This document shows positions 7,211-14,634 of a stretch of 14,679 bases of DNA, one piece after another (within the stretch, counting starts at the first letter, position 1; each line of letters opens with the position of its first letter). Origin of the DNA: an uncultured Gammaproteobacteria bacterium (lineage in GTDB: Bacteria; Pseudomonadota; Gammaproteobacteria; Pseudomonadales; Pseudohongiellaceae); NCBI GenBank assembly GCA_903889815.1, contig CAISYX010000024.1, positions 1 to 14,679 of the forward strand. The letters run 5' to 3'. The notes beneath the pieces were generated by a model. That model did no database searches and had not been told where the DNA came from. It saw only the letters and a list, made by a program, of their open reading frames with translations. The position numbers and the translations under genes are program-made.

Positions 7211-8719
7211 ATGATGATGAACAGTCTCGATACCCATGCCCTGCTGACTCAGGGGCGCCAGATCACTCTGCCTGCATTCATGGAAGTGCGCCTGACGGCC
7301 TCGCCCGAAAACGTGGAGACTCTGGAGCTGTTGCAGACATTCCGTCTCCTGCCCGGCAGACGTATGGTCGCACTGGTGCGCTGGAAGGAAAGGCTGGTGG
7401 TCATGAAGCTTTTTTTCTCCCGGCGCCGCTGGACGACGCACCTGGCACGCGAAACCGCAAGTATCCGCCAGCTTGTCAATGCCGGACTGCCGACGCCCGC
7501 GCTGCTGGGCTCTGGTCGGTGCGTGGATGGCAGGAGTGGATTCATGCTGCTGGAGTACCTTGACAATGGAGAGAGCGTCCATTCGCGCTGGGAGTGCAGC
7601 CCCGGCGAACTGCGCGAGAGCCTGCTGCGCGATGTAGTGACGTTGATTGCCCGCTGTCACAGCGCCGGATTGCTGCAGAAGGATCTGCATCTGGACAACT
7701 TCCTGCTCCAGGCCGGCGCTCTCCAACTGCTGGATGCGGACACCGTGGAAAGGCATGCAGACAATTCAGAAGGCGTAGACAAAGTCAAAGCACTGCACAA
7801 TCTGGGTCTGTTCTTAGCACAGTTTCCGCTCAGCAACGACGTGCATGTGCCAGCGCTGTACGCGCATTACCGGGCCCTGCGTCCCGAACTCCAGCTGAGC
7901 GCCGATGCTGAGGTGTTGACTCCGATTCTTTACACGAAGCGCATGGCTCGTCTGAATCTGATACTCAACAAACTGACTCGCGAAACCACGGCAAATGTCT
8001 GTGTCCACGATTGGTCTCAGTTCTTGATTTTTCGTCGCGCACTGAACACCGACGGCTGGCGGGCATTCATCGCCAATCCGGATGCCGCGATGCAGGATGG
8101 CGTCATGCTCAAGGACGGGAACTCTACAACAGTCATGCGCTTGTGCATCGACGGGCGCGATGTGGTGGTAAAGCGCTACAACAGCAAATCTCTGTGGCAC
8201 CAATTGAAGCGCCTTTTTTATTCGACCCGCGCCTGGCGCAGCTGGCGCAATGCGCACATGCTGGAAATGCTTGGCATCGCCACGCCTGCGCCCTTGCTGA
8301 TGCTGGAACGACGTTCCGGGCCCGTGCGCGGGATGTCATGGTTTGTCACCGACTATGTGGACGGCATCGAAGTGAAGAAGTTGCTGCAGGAGAAGTCCGT
8401 GGACAGCGCAGAGTGGCAACAGACAATGGCGCAGTTTCGCGAGTTGTTCATTGGCCTGGGCGAATACGCCATCGTGCATGGCGACACCAAGGCGACCAAT
8501 TTTCTCAGCGCGGCTGGCAGGCTGACGGTGCTTGATCTAGACGCCATGCGCCAGGAAACCGATTCGGGGCGTTACCGCCGTGTCCGCTCCCGTGATCTGA
8601 AACGCTTTGTCAGAAACTTTGACAAGAATCCTCAGCAGTGGAATGCAGTCAAGGCCATGATCGCCCAGCTTTGCAAGGACACAAATTTCGACATTTTCAA
8701 GAAAGACAAAGGGAAATGA
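7211..8719 (+). CDS. Tandem double-domain LPS kinase-like protein
   Basis: This 502-residue protein has two kinase-like domains of the LPS-kinase/InaA type and is predicted to phosphorylate core heptose(s) in the cytoplasm. Domain 1 (about residues 45-210) has K66 in VVMK, catalytic D158 and N163 in QKDLHLDNFLL, and LDAD with D175/D177. Domain 2 (about 300-460) has K321 in VVVKRYN, D425 and N430 in VHGDTKATNFL, and LDLD with D442/D444. Both sites keep the Lys/Asp/Asn/Asp set, so both could be active. The C-terminus is lysine-rich. P. aeruginosa has additional kinase genes between waaP and wapO (wapP, wapQ and PA5006); this gene takes that position alone and by layout best matches the long PA5006-type protein. 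AGAGG (7201-7205) could serve the ATGs at 7211, 7214 or 7217. GTG at 7205 is less likely because it overlaps the ribosome site. The substrate position is unknown. Confidence 0.85.
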   Translation: MMMNSLDTHALLTQGRQITLPAFMEVRLTASPENVETLELLQTFRLLPGRRMVALVRWKERLVVMKLFFSRRRWTTHLARETASIRQLVNAGLPTPALLGSGRCVDGRSGFMLLEYLDNGESVHSRWECSPGELRESLLRDVVTLIARCHSAGLLQKDLHLDNFLLQAGALQLLDADTVERHADNSEGVDKVKALHNLGLFLAQFPLSNDVHVPALYAHYRALRPELQLSADAEVLTPILYTKRMARLNLILNKLTRETTANVCVHDWSQFLIFRRALNTDGWRAFIANPDAAMQDGVMLKDGNSTTVMRLCIDGRDVVVKRYNSKSLWHQLKRLFYSTRAWRSWRNAHMLEMLGIATPAPLLMLERRSGPVRGMSWFVTDYVDGIEVKKLLQEKSVDSAEWQQTMAQFRELFIGLGEYAIVHGDTKATNFLSAAGRLTVLDLDAMRQETDSGRYRRVRSRDLKRFVRNFDKNPQQWNAVKAMIAQLCKDTNFDIFKKDKGK

Positions 8720-10470
8720 TGGCACACATAACACTCGGACTTTCTGGCGCACTCGGCCACGATGCCTCTGCGGCGCTGTTCATCGATGGCGAACTGGTGG
8801 CGGCCGTCGAAGAGGAACGTCTGGTCAGACGCAAGCACGCCAAAGGCTACATGCCACGGGAGTCGGCGCGCTTCTGCATTCGTGCCGCGAAGATAAAGCC
8901 CCGCGACATCGACACGGTGGCGGTGTCCTGCGCGCCGATCTCCATTTTCAGTCGCGCGCGCTGGCATTACGCCCGCCGCCACTGGTACGCGCCCGACCGC
9001 GCCCTCGATGCCCTGTTCAATGGCAATCGCCGTTACCGACGCTATGTGCAAGAGATTCGCGGGCTCATGGAAGAACTCAGGATTCCCTGGCACAAGGTGA
9101 AGTTCGTGCCGGTGCAGCATCAGCTGGCCCATGCCAGCAGCGCCTACCACATGAGCGGATTCGAAGACAAAACCGCCATCCTCACCATCGACATGAAGGG
9201 CGAATATGCCTCGATGTTTCTGGGCTACGGAGAGAAGGGGCGCATCACCCGTGTGAAGGAATTCTACGACCCGGATTCCCTGGCCGGCATGTATGGTGCC
9301 ATCACCGACTACCTGGGCTTCGACATGCTCGACGGAGACGCCAAAGTGATGGGCATGGCCACCCATGGCGATCCGCAAAAGTACGACCTGAGTCCGCTGG
9401 TGCACTGCGACGGCAAGCGTTTCCAGCTCAATACGGCACTGATCGGGACCGTGGGGCTGCGTCGCTTCAAGTACAAGAACCGCGGGCACTTCTTCAGCAA
9501 GCAGCTGATCGAGCTGCTGGGGCCGCGCCGTGCGGGCGATCTGATTCAGGACCCGTACGTGCACTATGCCGCGAGCATTCAGAAAATGTACGAAGACTTC
9601 ACAGTGCAGCTGGTGACGCACTATTTGTCCGACATCATCCAGACCAATGGTCGCCTGGTGTTCGCGGGTACCGGTGCGCTCAACATCAAGCTCAACCAGC
9701 GTCTTGCCGAGCTGCCATGGCTGAAGGAGCTGTATGTGCCCGTGTCGCCGGGTGATTCGGGTACGGCCATTGGTGCAGCGGCTTACGCATTGTCACAGCA
9801 GAAGGTGCCGGTAATCCCGCGACGCAATCCTTACCTGGGGCCGCGCTATACCACCGAGCGTTGTTTGCGTGCCTGCGAGCAGCACCGCGAGAAGCCGATC
9901 ATCGAGATTCTGGAGAATCCCTCCAGACGCGCCGCGCAGCTGCTCGGCGAAGGCAAACTGGTTGGCTGGTTCCAGAACCGCATGGAGTTCGGGCCACGGG
10001 CGCTGGGCAATCGCAGCATTCTGGCCAACCCGTTCTTCCAGGGTGCAGTGGAGGAGGTGAACAAGAAGATCAAATTCCGCGAGGGCTGGCGTTCGTTTTC
10101 GCCCAGTTTGCTGGACTCTCTGGCACAGGACTTCCTGCAGACAAAACATCCGGCCGACTACATGTCGATGAGTTTCGATGTGAATCAGGAGTGGCAGGAG
10201 CGCGTGCCGGGGCTGGTGTACCAAGACGGCACCTCGCGCGCGCAGGTGGTCACCCGCGCCGGCAATCCGCGCTATCACCGCCTGCTGCGGGAGTTCGCGA
10301 AGATCAGCGGCTATGGCATCGTGCTGAACACCTCGCTCAATCGCCCGGGCGAGGCGCTGGTGTGTTCTCCGGAAGATGCGCTGAATTTGTTTTTCGGCTC
10401 TGATCTGGAATATCTGATCATGCAGCGCGTGCTGGTGACCAAGCGGCCGGAGCTCGATTGGGAACGCTGA
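8719..10470 (+). CDS. wapO: WapO-like carbamoyltransferase (NodU/CmcH family)
   Basis: Members transfer a carbamoyl group from carbamoyl phosphate to a hydroxyl through a carbamoyl-adenylate intermediate. In P. aeruginosa WapO is linked to the 7-O-carbamoyl group on core heptose II, the likely role here given the neighbours. The 583-residue protein has a Kae1-like N-terminal domain: GHDASAALF (H14, D15), HQLAHASSAY with the metal-binding pair H134/H138, and DGDAKVMGMATHG (from D205). AGTGALNIKLNQ and PGDSGTAIGAAAYA follow. The C-terminal carbamoyltransferase domain has GWFQNRMEFGPRALGNRSIL (G416 onward) and NTSLNRPGEALVCSPEDAL. The length is close to WapO as I recall it. The ATG at 8719 has AAAGGGA four bases before it; an ATG at 8716, overlapping the kinase stop as ATGATG, is an alternative that adds one residue. 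It is the last gene of the forward run. Confidence 0.9.
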   Translation: MAHITLGLSGALGHDASAALFIDGELVAAVEEERLVRRKHAKGYMPRESARFCIRAAKIKPRDIDTVAVSCAPISIFSRARWHYARRHWYAPDRALDALFNGNRRYRRYVQEIRGLMEELRIPWHKVKFVPVQHQLAHASSAYHMSGFEDKTAILTIDMKGEYASMFLGYGEKGRITRVKEFYDPDSLAGMYGAITDYLGFDMLDGDAKVMGMATHGDPQKYDLSPLVHCDGKRFQLNTALIGTVGLRRFKYKNRGHFFSKQLIELLGPRRAGDLIQDPYVHYAASIQKMYEDFTVQLVTHYLSDIIQTNGRLVFAGTGALNIKLNQRLAELPWLKELYVPVSPGDSGTAIGAAAYALSQQKVPVIPRRNPYLGPRYTTERCLRACEQHREKPIIEILENPSRRAAQLLGEGKLVGWFQNRMEFGPRALGNRSILANPFFQGAVEEVNKKIKFREGWRSFSPSLLDSLAQDFLQTKHPADYMSMSFDVNQEWQERVPGLVYQDGTSRAQVVTRAGNPRYHRLLREFAKISGYGIVLNTSLNRPGEALVCSPEDALNLFFGSDLEYLIMQRVLVTKRPELDWER

Positions 10471-10477
10471 GGCCTCA
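10468..10477. other. 10-bp palindrome holding both convergent stop codons
   Basis: TGAGGCCTCA is a perfect palindrome. Its left TGA is the stop of the carbamoyltransferase gene and its right TCA is the reverse-strand stop of the GT-C-like gene. Only four bases separate the convergent genes. No T-run or longer stem is present, so I see no bidirectional intrinsic terminator here. Confidence 0.7.
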
Positions 10478-12043
10478 ATTGGCCACGCGGCGGTATATGG
10501 CAAACTCGAGGGCGTTGGACGACTCTTCCGCGGCGAGCGGAAACTTTGCCAGCAGGACAAGCTGGCCGGCGTTCGCGCGCGACTGCAGTTGTTCGTCCAT
10601 GCCGCGGTCAAGGCTCATGGCCAGCAGTGTTCCAGGTGTCGCATTGTCCAGCAGGCTGACATCGATGTAGCGCAGCACCTTGTCATAGTCAGCCACCATG
10701 CCGCTGTAGTAAGCCACGTAGTTGTTGTTGGTCAGCAGCACGGTGCCGGCCACGGCATTGCTGCGCAACCAGTCACTTGCCTGCTGAAGGGATTGCTTGG
10801 AGCGTCCGAAACTGACGTGTGCATCCACCAGACAGAACAGCAGAGCGAAACCCAGAAGTCCCCTGGCCAATCTGGCGCGGGGGAGCTGGGGCAGGCGCTC
10901 AATGGTGGCGTCCAGCACCAGCGTCAGCAGCGGCAGCAAGAGCATGCAGAACAGCAGGGTATAGCGCGATGACAGGAAGCGCGTGAGCAGCAGAAAGGCC
11001 AGCAGGATTGCGAATGCAATTCCGGCATTGAAGAGCAGTGGCCGCAGCGCAGGCAAGGCGACTGGCATAGTGCGCGTAAGCCAGCCATAAACAAGCACCA
11101 GCAGCGCAGGTATTCCGAAACCTGACACAAGCTTGAAGATGAGCAGCGTTGTCATCCCCCCAAGCATGAACAGCCACAAGTGTTCACCGGAGAAGTCGGC
11201 GGCATATTCGCCGAAGATGGCGTCGCTCAGCCCGGTGTTGGATTCCCCCAGCGCTTGCAGAGCGGCTGTCAGAAAGGGCAGATACACCGTGGCGATGCGC
11301 AACAGGGTGCCCGGCACGTCCACCCCCGCAATGCCCAGTGCCAGCACTCCAATGACCGCAAGCCCCACCACCAGCCCCTGCAGTTGCAGCCAGGCTCTGG
11401 TCATTGCCGGAACAAACCTTCCTGTGGGAGCGGGCCCGCCCGCGAACTGCACCACCTCGCTCCGCCACAGCAGCACCAGCGGCGCCACAAACAGATACAC
11501 CAGCGCCTCGGCCCGGAACAGCGCCGCCCCCAGCAGCGCCATGCAGAACAGGCCGGCCTCCCGCCACGCCGGTGCTCGGGCATAGCGAATCAGCTGCAGT
11601 GTTCCCGCCAGTACCAGCGCGATGCAGGCAATGTCACGAATCATGTAGTAGCGATATTCGTTTATCTGGGGATACACCAGTACCACTACCGCCGCGATGA
11701 GCGCATGGCGCCGTGTGTCGCGGATTTCCAACGCGATGCTCATGAACACATTCACCAGCAAGGCATAAAAAAGCGCGTTGAGCACCTGGCCTGCCACGAA
11801 GGGATCCAGTCCGAGTGACTGCAGCACCCCGACGAGCACGGGGTAGGTTGCAGAGGGGTAAAGGGCGAAAGCTGCGGCAAGCCCGTCTTTCAGGAACACC
11901 TCGGCAATACGCACGTACTCGAAGCCATCGGCATTGGGAATCTGGTTCAGCAGGGCGTGCCACACAGACAGCAACAGACTCAGCCCCACCGCCCAGAGGC
12001 GGATATCGGTGGTGGTGGCGCGGCTGTACGGTGAATGGCTCAT
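10475..12043 (-). CDS. Polytopic membrane protein, GT-C glycosyltransferase-like
   Basis: The 522-residue protein is very hydrophobic. I count about 11-12 membrane segments (first at about residues 16-34, last near 400-415), followed by a soluble tail of about 110 residues. This layout, and an acidic motif in the first external loop (NADGFEYVRIAE, D39 and E42), resemble GT-C enzymes such as ArnT/PMT/RgtA-type proteins, which take sugars from lipid-phosphate donors on the periplasmic side. YPQINEYRYYMIRD (about 125-138) resembles a second conserved loop. I do not recognise the exact family, donor or acceptor. The ATG overlaps the stop of the upstream acyltransferase gene (ATGA), so the two are probably co-translated, which suggests a role in lipid A or envelope glycan modification. 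Residues 200-208 (FAGGPAPTG) are encoded by a REP-like palindrome. It could instead be a non-enzymatic membrane protein. Confidence 0.75.
   Translation of the reverse strand: MSHSPYSRATTTDIRLWAVGLSLLLSVWHALLNQIPNADGFEYVRIAEVFLKDGLAAAFALYPSATYPVLVGVLQSLGLDPFVAGQVLNALFYALLVNVFMSIALEIRDTRRHALIAAVVVLVYPQINEYRYYMIRDIACIALVLAGTLQLIRYARAPAWREAGLFCMALLGAALFRAEALVYLFVAPLVLLWRSEVVQFAGGPAPTGRFVPAMTRAWLQLQGLVVGLAVIGVLALGIAGVDVPGTLLRIATVYLPFLTAALQALGESNTGLSDAIFGEYAADFSGEHLWLFMLGGMTTLLIFKLVSGFGIPALLVLVYGWLTRTMPVALPALRPLLFNAGIAFAILLAFLLLTRFLSSRYTLLFCMLLLPLLTLVLDATIERLPQLPRARLARGLLGFALLFCLVDAHVSFGRSKQSLQQASDWLRSNAVAGTVLLTNNNYVAYYSGMVADYDKVLRYIDVSLLDNATPGTLLAMSLDRGMDEQLQSRANAGQLVLLAKFPLAAEESSNALEFAIYRRVAN
11421..11446 (+). 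repeat. REP-like palindrome inside the GT-C-like gene
   Basis: The element runs CCTGTGGGAGCG to GCCCGCGAA. GCGGGC (30-35 of the 114xx numbering) and GCCCGC (38-43) form a perfect 6-bp stem with a CC loop. The GTGGGAGCGGGC..GCCCGCGAA pattern matches REP elements abundant between Pseudomonas genes. Here it lies within a gene and is read in frame on the reverse strand as FAGGPAPTG. A close relative in the same orientation follows hldE. Confidence 0.75.
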
Positions 12044-13014
12044 GGTGAGGACATGCGTGCTCGTTTGTTGTAGGGGCTGACGGCCTTGCCCAGCGCCTGA
12101 GTCTTGAAGCGCTTGTGCAGCCACAGATACTGTTCGGGATGCTGGCGCACGGCGTCTTCGATCACGGCGTTGATGCGCGCAGCGTCCCCATGCTCGTCGC
12201 CGCTGGGATAGTCAGTGAGCGGCGCGCTGAAGTCCAGATGATAGCCCGAGTTGTCCGCGCGCCGGTAATGGCTGAAGAAGATCACCGCGGAGTCGTTGAA
12301 AGACGCAAAGCGTGTCGTGGCGGTTATGGTGGCCGCTGGCACGCCGAAGAAGTCCACGAACACGGAATGCTTCGCGCCGTAGTCCTGGTCGGGGGCGTAC
12401 CACATGGTGTGTCCCTGCTGCAGACTGCGCAGCGCCTGGCGCACATCGCCGCGGTCGATTACCGCGCCATAGAGGCGTTGTCGCGCACGGAACATCAGGG
12501 TTTCAAACAGGGCGTTCTTGTGGGGACGGTAAGTCACATCCATGGGGTGAAACAGGCTGAGCAGGCTGCCGCAGAATTCCAGCGTGGTGAAATGCGCACA
12601 CACCAGCAGCACGCCCTTGCCCCGCGAGGTGGCAGCCTGCAGATGCTCCAGCCCGCTGACAGTGACGCGGTGGCGGAAGTCTTCGGGATGGCGGCACCAG
12701 GCCATCCCAATTTCCATCACCCCAATTCCGTTGGAAAGAAAGGTGTTCTGTACCAGCTGCTTTTGCTCCGGCGCGGAAAGCTCCGGAAAGCACAGGCTGA
12801 TATTGATGCTGCAGACGCGACGTCGTTCCTTCGCGAGCGCGTAACTGATCCAGCCCAGGGCGCGGCCAAGCTGAATCTGCAGCGCGAATGGCAGGTGGGA
12901 CATCAGAAAGATCATGCCGAAACCGAGCCAGGTGAGCCAGTAACGGGGCCCCAGAAAATCGCCAAGCTTGTCTGACTTTTTGGACTTCTTGAATTTCCTG
13001 GATTTATTGCTCAC
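12040..13014 (-). CDS. lpxL: Lipid A late acyltransferase, LpxL/HtrB family (GTG start)
   Basis: Family members transfer a secondary acyl chain from acyl-ACP to lipid A precursors at the inner membrane. The 324-residue protein has the catalytic HX4E motif as H141-FTTL-E146 (H132/E137 in E. coli LpxL), the RPHKNALFE motif about 28 residues later, and a single hydrophobic anchor near residues 27-47. The GTG at 13014 is chosen because AGGA lies five bases upstream and the family-like sequence starts just after it. The frame stays open further upstream (to 13206), but that part crosses the promoter region and looks non-coding. The N-terminus is unusually lysine-rich (residues 4-16). The gene's stop overlaps the start of the GT-C-like gene. 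LpxL and LpxM-type paralogues cannot be separated by motif alone, so which chain is added is uncertain. Confidence 0.88.
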   Translation of the reverse strand: MSNKSRKFKKSKKSDKLGDFLGPRYWLTWLGFGMIFLMSHLPFALQIQLGRALGWISYALAKERRRVCSINISLCFPELSAPEQKQLVQNTFLSNGIGVMEIGMAWCRHPEDFRHRVTVSGLEHLQAATSRGKGVLLVCAHFTTLEFCGSLLSLFHPMDVTYRPHKNALFETLMFRARQRLYGAVIDRGDVRQALRSLQQGHTMWYAPDQDYGAKHSVFVDFFGVPAATITATTRFASFNDSAVIFFSHYRRADNSGYHLDFSAPLTDYPSGDEHGDAARINAVIEDAVRQHPEQYLWLHKRFKTQALGKAVSPYNKRARMSSP

Positions 13015-13058
13015 GTGATTCCTGGCGCTGCACGAGTGTCGGTTTCGAAAGTGCGGCG

Positions 13059-13067
13059 ATTGTAGCA
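13059..13067 (-). promoter_or_regulatory. Extended -10 promoter of the acyltransferase/GT-C pair
   Basis: Read on the reverse strand the site is TGCTACAAT: a TGN extension followed by a good -10 hexamer, TACAAT. No convincing -35 hexamer lies 16-18 bases upstream. Transcription would begin near 13052, leaving a leader of roughly 38 bases before the GTG start. Confidence 0.5.
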
Positions 13068-13131
13068 AACCTTGCCGGCCGCAGGCGCTGCCCTTGGCAA
13101 TCCCTTTGGCTGCCGCGGCCAGAAGGCCCTG

Positions 13132-13140
13132 TGCTATGAT
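13132..13140 (+). promoter_or_regulatory. Extended -10 promoter of hldE
   Basis: TGCTATGAT combines a TGN extension with the -10 hexamer TATGAT. The best upstream TTGGCT (13106-13111) is 23 bases away, too far for a normal -35, so this would be an extended -10 promoter. Predicted transcription starts near 13147, about 26 bases before the hldE ATG. It points away from the acyltransferase promoter. Confidence 0.5.
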
Positions 13141-13172
13141 CGCCGCCAATTTCGGACTTGTGGAAGCTGACG

Positions 13173-14594
13173 ATGAAACTGGAAATGCCCCCCTTTCAAC
13201 AGGCACGCGTGCTCGTGGTGGGCGATGTGATGCTGGATCGCTACTGGCACGGCAAGGCCACGCGGATTTCTCCCGAGGCCCCGGTGCCGGTGGTGAGGGT
13301 GGGCACCCGCGAGGATCGGCCGGGCGGTGCCGGCAACGTGGCGCTGAACATTGCGGCGCTGGGCGCGGCGGCCTCGCTGGTGGGCATCGTCGGTCACGAC
13401 GAGGCAGGGGAAGAACTGCAGGAGCGCCTGCAGGGCGCTGGCGTGCTGTGTGCCTTTGCCCGATGCGATTCGGCCCCGACCATCACCAAGCTTCGGGTGA
13501 TCAGCCAGCACCAGCAGTTGCTGCGGGTGGACTTCGAACAGGACTTCGACGTGGCCGCCGTGGCCGCGCTGGAAGAGCGCGCTCTGGCCATGCTGCCCGA
13601 GACGCAGGTGCTGGTGCTTTCGGACTACAACAAGGGCGCGCTGCGCCACACCCAGGCGCTGATCCAGGCCGCGCGGGCCCGCAATGTGCCCGTGATCGTC
13701 GACCCCAAGGGCAGTGATTTCAGCAAGTACCGTGGCGCGACTCTCATTACCCCCAATCTCGCGGAATTCGAGACCATCGTTGGCAAGTGCCCCAGCGAGG
13801 AAGAACTGTCGTCACGCGGGCTGCGCCTGCTGCAGGAGCTGGAACTCGAGGCCCTGCTCATCACGCGCGGCGAGCACGGCATGACCCTGCTGCGTGCCGG
13901 GCACCCGGAGCTGCACATGCCCACCCTGGCCCAGGAGGTGTTTGATGTCACCGGCGCCGGCGACACCGTGGTGGCCGTGCTGGCGGCCGCGCTGGCGGCT
14001 GGCAGTCCGCTGGACGTGGGCACTGCGCTGGCGAATCTGGCGGCTGGTCTGGCCGTTGGCAAACTGGGCACGGCGGCCATCAGCGGCCCGGAACTGCGCC
14101 GCGCCATTCAGCGGGAGGACGGCACGGGCCGCGGCGTGATGAGCGCCGAACAACTACTGCTGGCAGTGGATGACGCCCGCGCCCATGGCGAAAAAGTGGT
14201 GTTCACCAACGGCTGCTTCGACATCATTCACGCGGGCCATGTGGGCTATCTGGCCGATGCCCGCAAGCTGGGACAGCGCCTGATTGTGGCAATCAACGAT
14301 GACGCCTCGGTCAAGCGGCTGAAAGGCTCGGGCCGCCCCATCAATCCGGTGGAGCGGCGCATGGCCGTGCTGGCCGGGCTGGAGGCGGTGGACTGGGTAG
14401 TCTCGTTCGCGGAAGACACGCCCGAGGCGCTGCTGCACCTGCTGCACCCCGATATTCTGGTGAAGGGGGGCGACTACAGCGTGGAGCAGGTGGTGGGGGC
14501 AGACTATGTGCTGGGCTACGGCGGCGAGGTGCGGGTGCTGGCGTTTCTGGACAACTGCTCGACGTCGGCCATCGTGGAGAAGCTGAAGGGCTGA
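13173..14594 (+). CDS. hldE: Bifunctional heptose 7-phosphate kinase/heptose 1-phosphate adenylyltransferase
   Basis: HldE phosphorylates D-glycero-D-manno-heptose 7-phosphate at C1. After GmhB removes the 7-phosphate, its second domain adds AMP to give ADP-D,D-heptose, the precursor of the sugar used by WaaC and WaaF. The 473-residue product matches the usual 475 or so. The N-terminal ribokinase-like domain has GDVMLDRYW, GGAGNVALN (from G51) and TGAGDT with catalytic base D264. The C-terminal nucleotidyltransferase domain starts near residue 340 and has TNGCFDIIHAGH with the HxGH motif H353-H356, then VKGGDYSVEQVVG. The ATG at 13173 is six bases after GGAAG (13162-13166), while a TTG at 13158 would fall ahead of this site. 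In E. coli hldE sits next to glnE; here LPS genes lie between them. Confidence 0.97.
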   Translation: MKLEMPPFQQARVLVVGDVMLDRYWHGKATRISPEAPVPVVRVGTREDRPGGAGNVALNIAALGAAASLVGIVGHDEAGEELQERLQGAGVLCAFARCDSAPTITKLRVISQHQQLLRVDFEQDFDVAAVAALEERALAMLPETQVLVLSDYNKGALRHTQALIQAARARNVPVIVDPKGSDFSKYRGATLITPNLAEFETIVGKCPSEEELSSRGLRLLQELELEALLITRGEHGMTLLRAGHPELHMPTLAQEVFDVTGAGDTVVAVLAAALAAGSPLDVGTALANLAAGLAVGKLGTAAISGPELRRAIQREDGTGRGVMSAEQLLLAVDDARAHGEKVVFTNGCFDIIHAGHVGYLADARKLGQRLIVAINDDASVKRLKGSGRPINPVERRMAVLAGLEAVDWVVSFAEDTPEALLHLLHPDILVKGGDYSVEQVVGADYVLGYGGEVRVLAFLDNCSTSAIVEKLKG

Positions 14595-14611
14595 CAGGCC
14601 CGCCCAGCCTG
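14595..14611. repeat. Short hairpin immediately after hldE
   Basis: CAGGC (14595-14599) pairs with GCCTG (14607-14611) around a 7-base loop, starting directly after the hldE stop. No T-run follows. It overlaps the start of the REP-like element by four bases. It could help end transcription, but this is weak. Confidence 0.3.
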
Positions 14612-14634
14612 TGGGAGCGAGCCCTGCCCGCGAA
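14608..14634 (+). repeat. REP-like palindrome downstream of hldE
   Basis: The element runs CCTGTGGGAGCG to GCCCGCGAA, like the copy inside the GT-C-like gene and in the same orientation. The stem GCGAGC (14617-14622) against GCCCGC (14626-14631) has one A-C mismatch and a CCT loop. The intergenic location is usual for REP elements. Bases 14635-14679 show no feature I can support. Confidence 0.65.

Noticed and set aside
7211..8719. Tandem kinase as a toxin or defence kinase
   Set aside because: Its place between waaP and wapO and its LPS-kinase-type motifs favour a role in core phosphorylation.
13158..13172. TTG at 13158 as start of hldE
   Set aside because: It precedes the GGAAG ribosome site, and the ATG at 13173 fits the usual HldE length.
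13015..13206. N-terminal extension of the acyltransferase frame
   Set aside because: The extension crosses both predicted promoters and overlaps the hldE start. The GTG at 13014 has a good ribosome site and gives the usual protein length.
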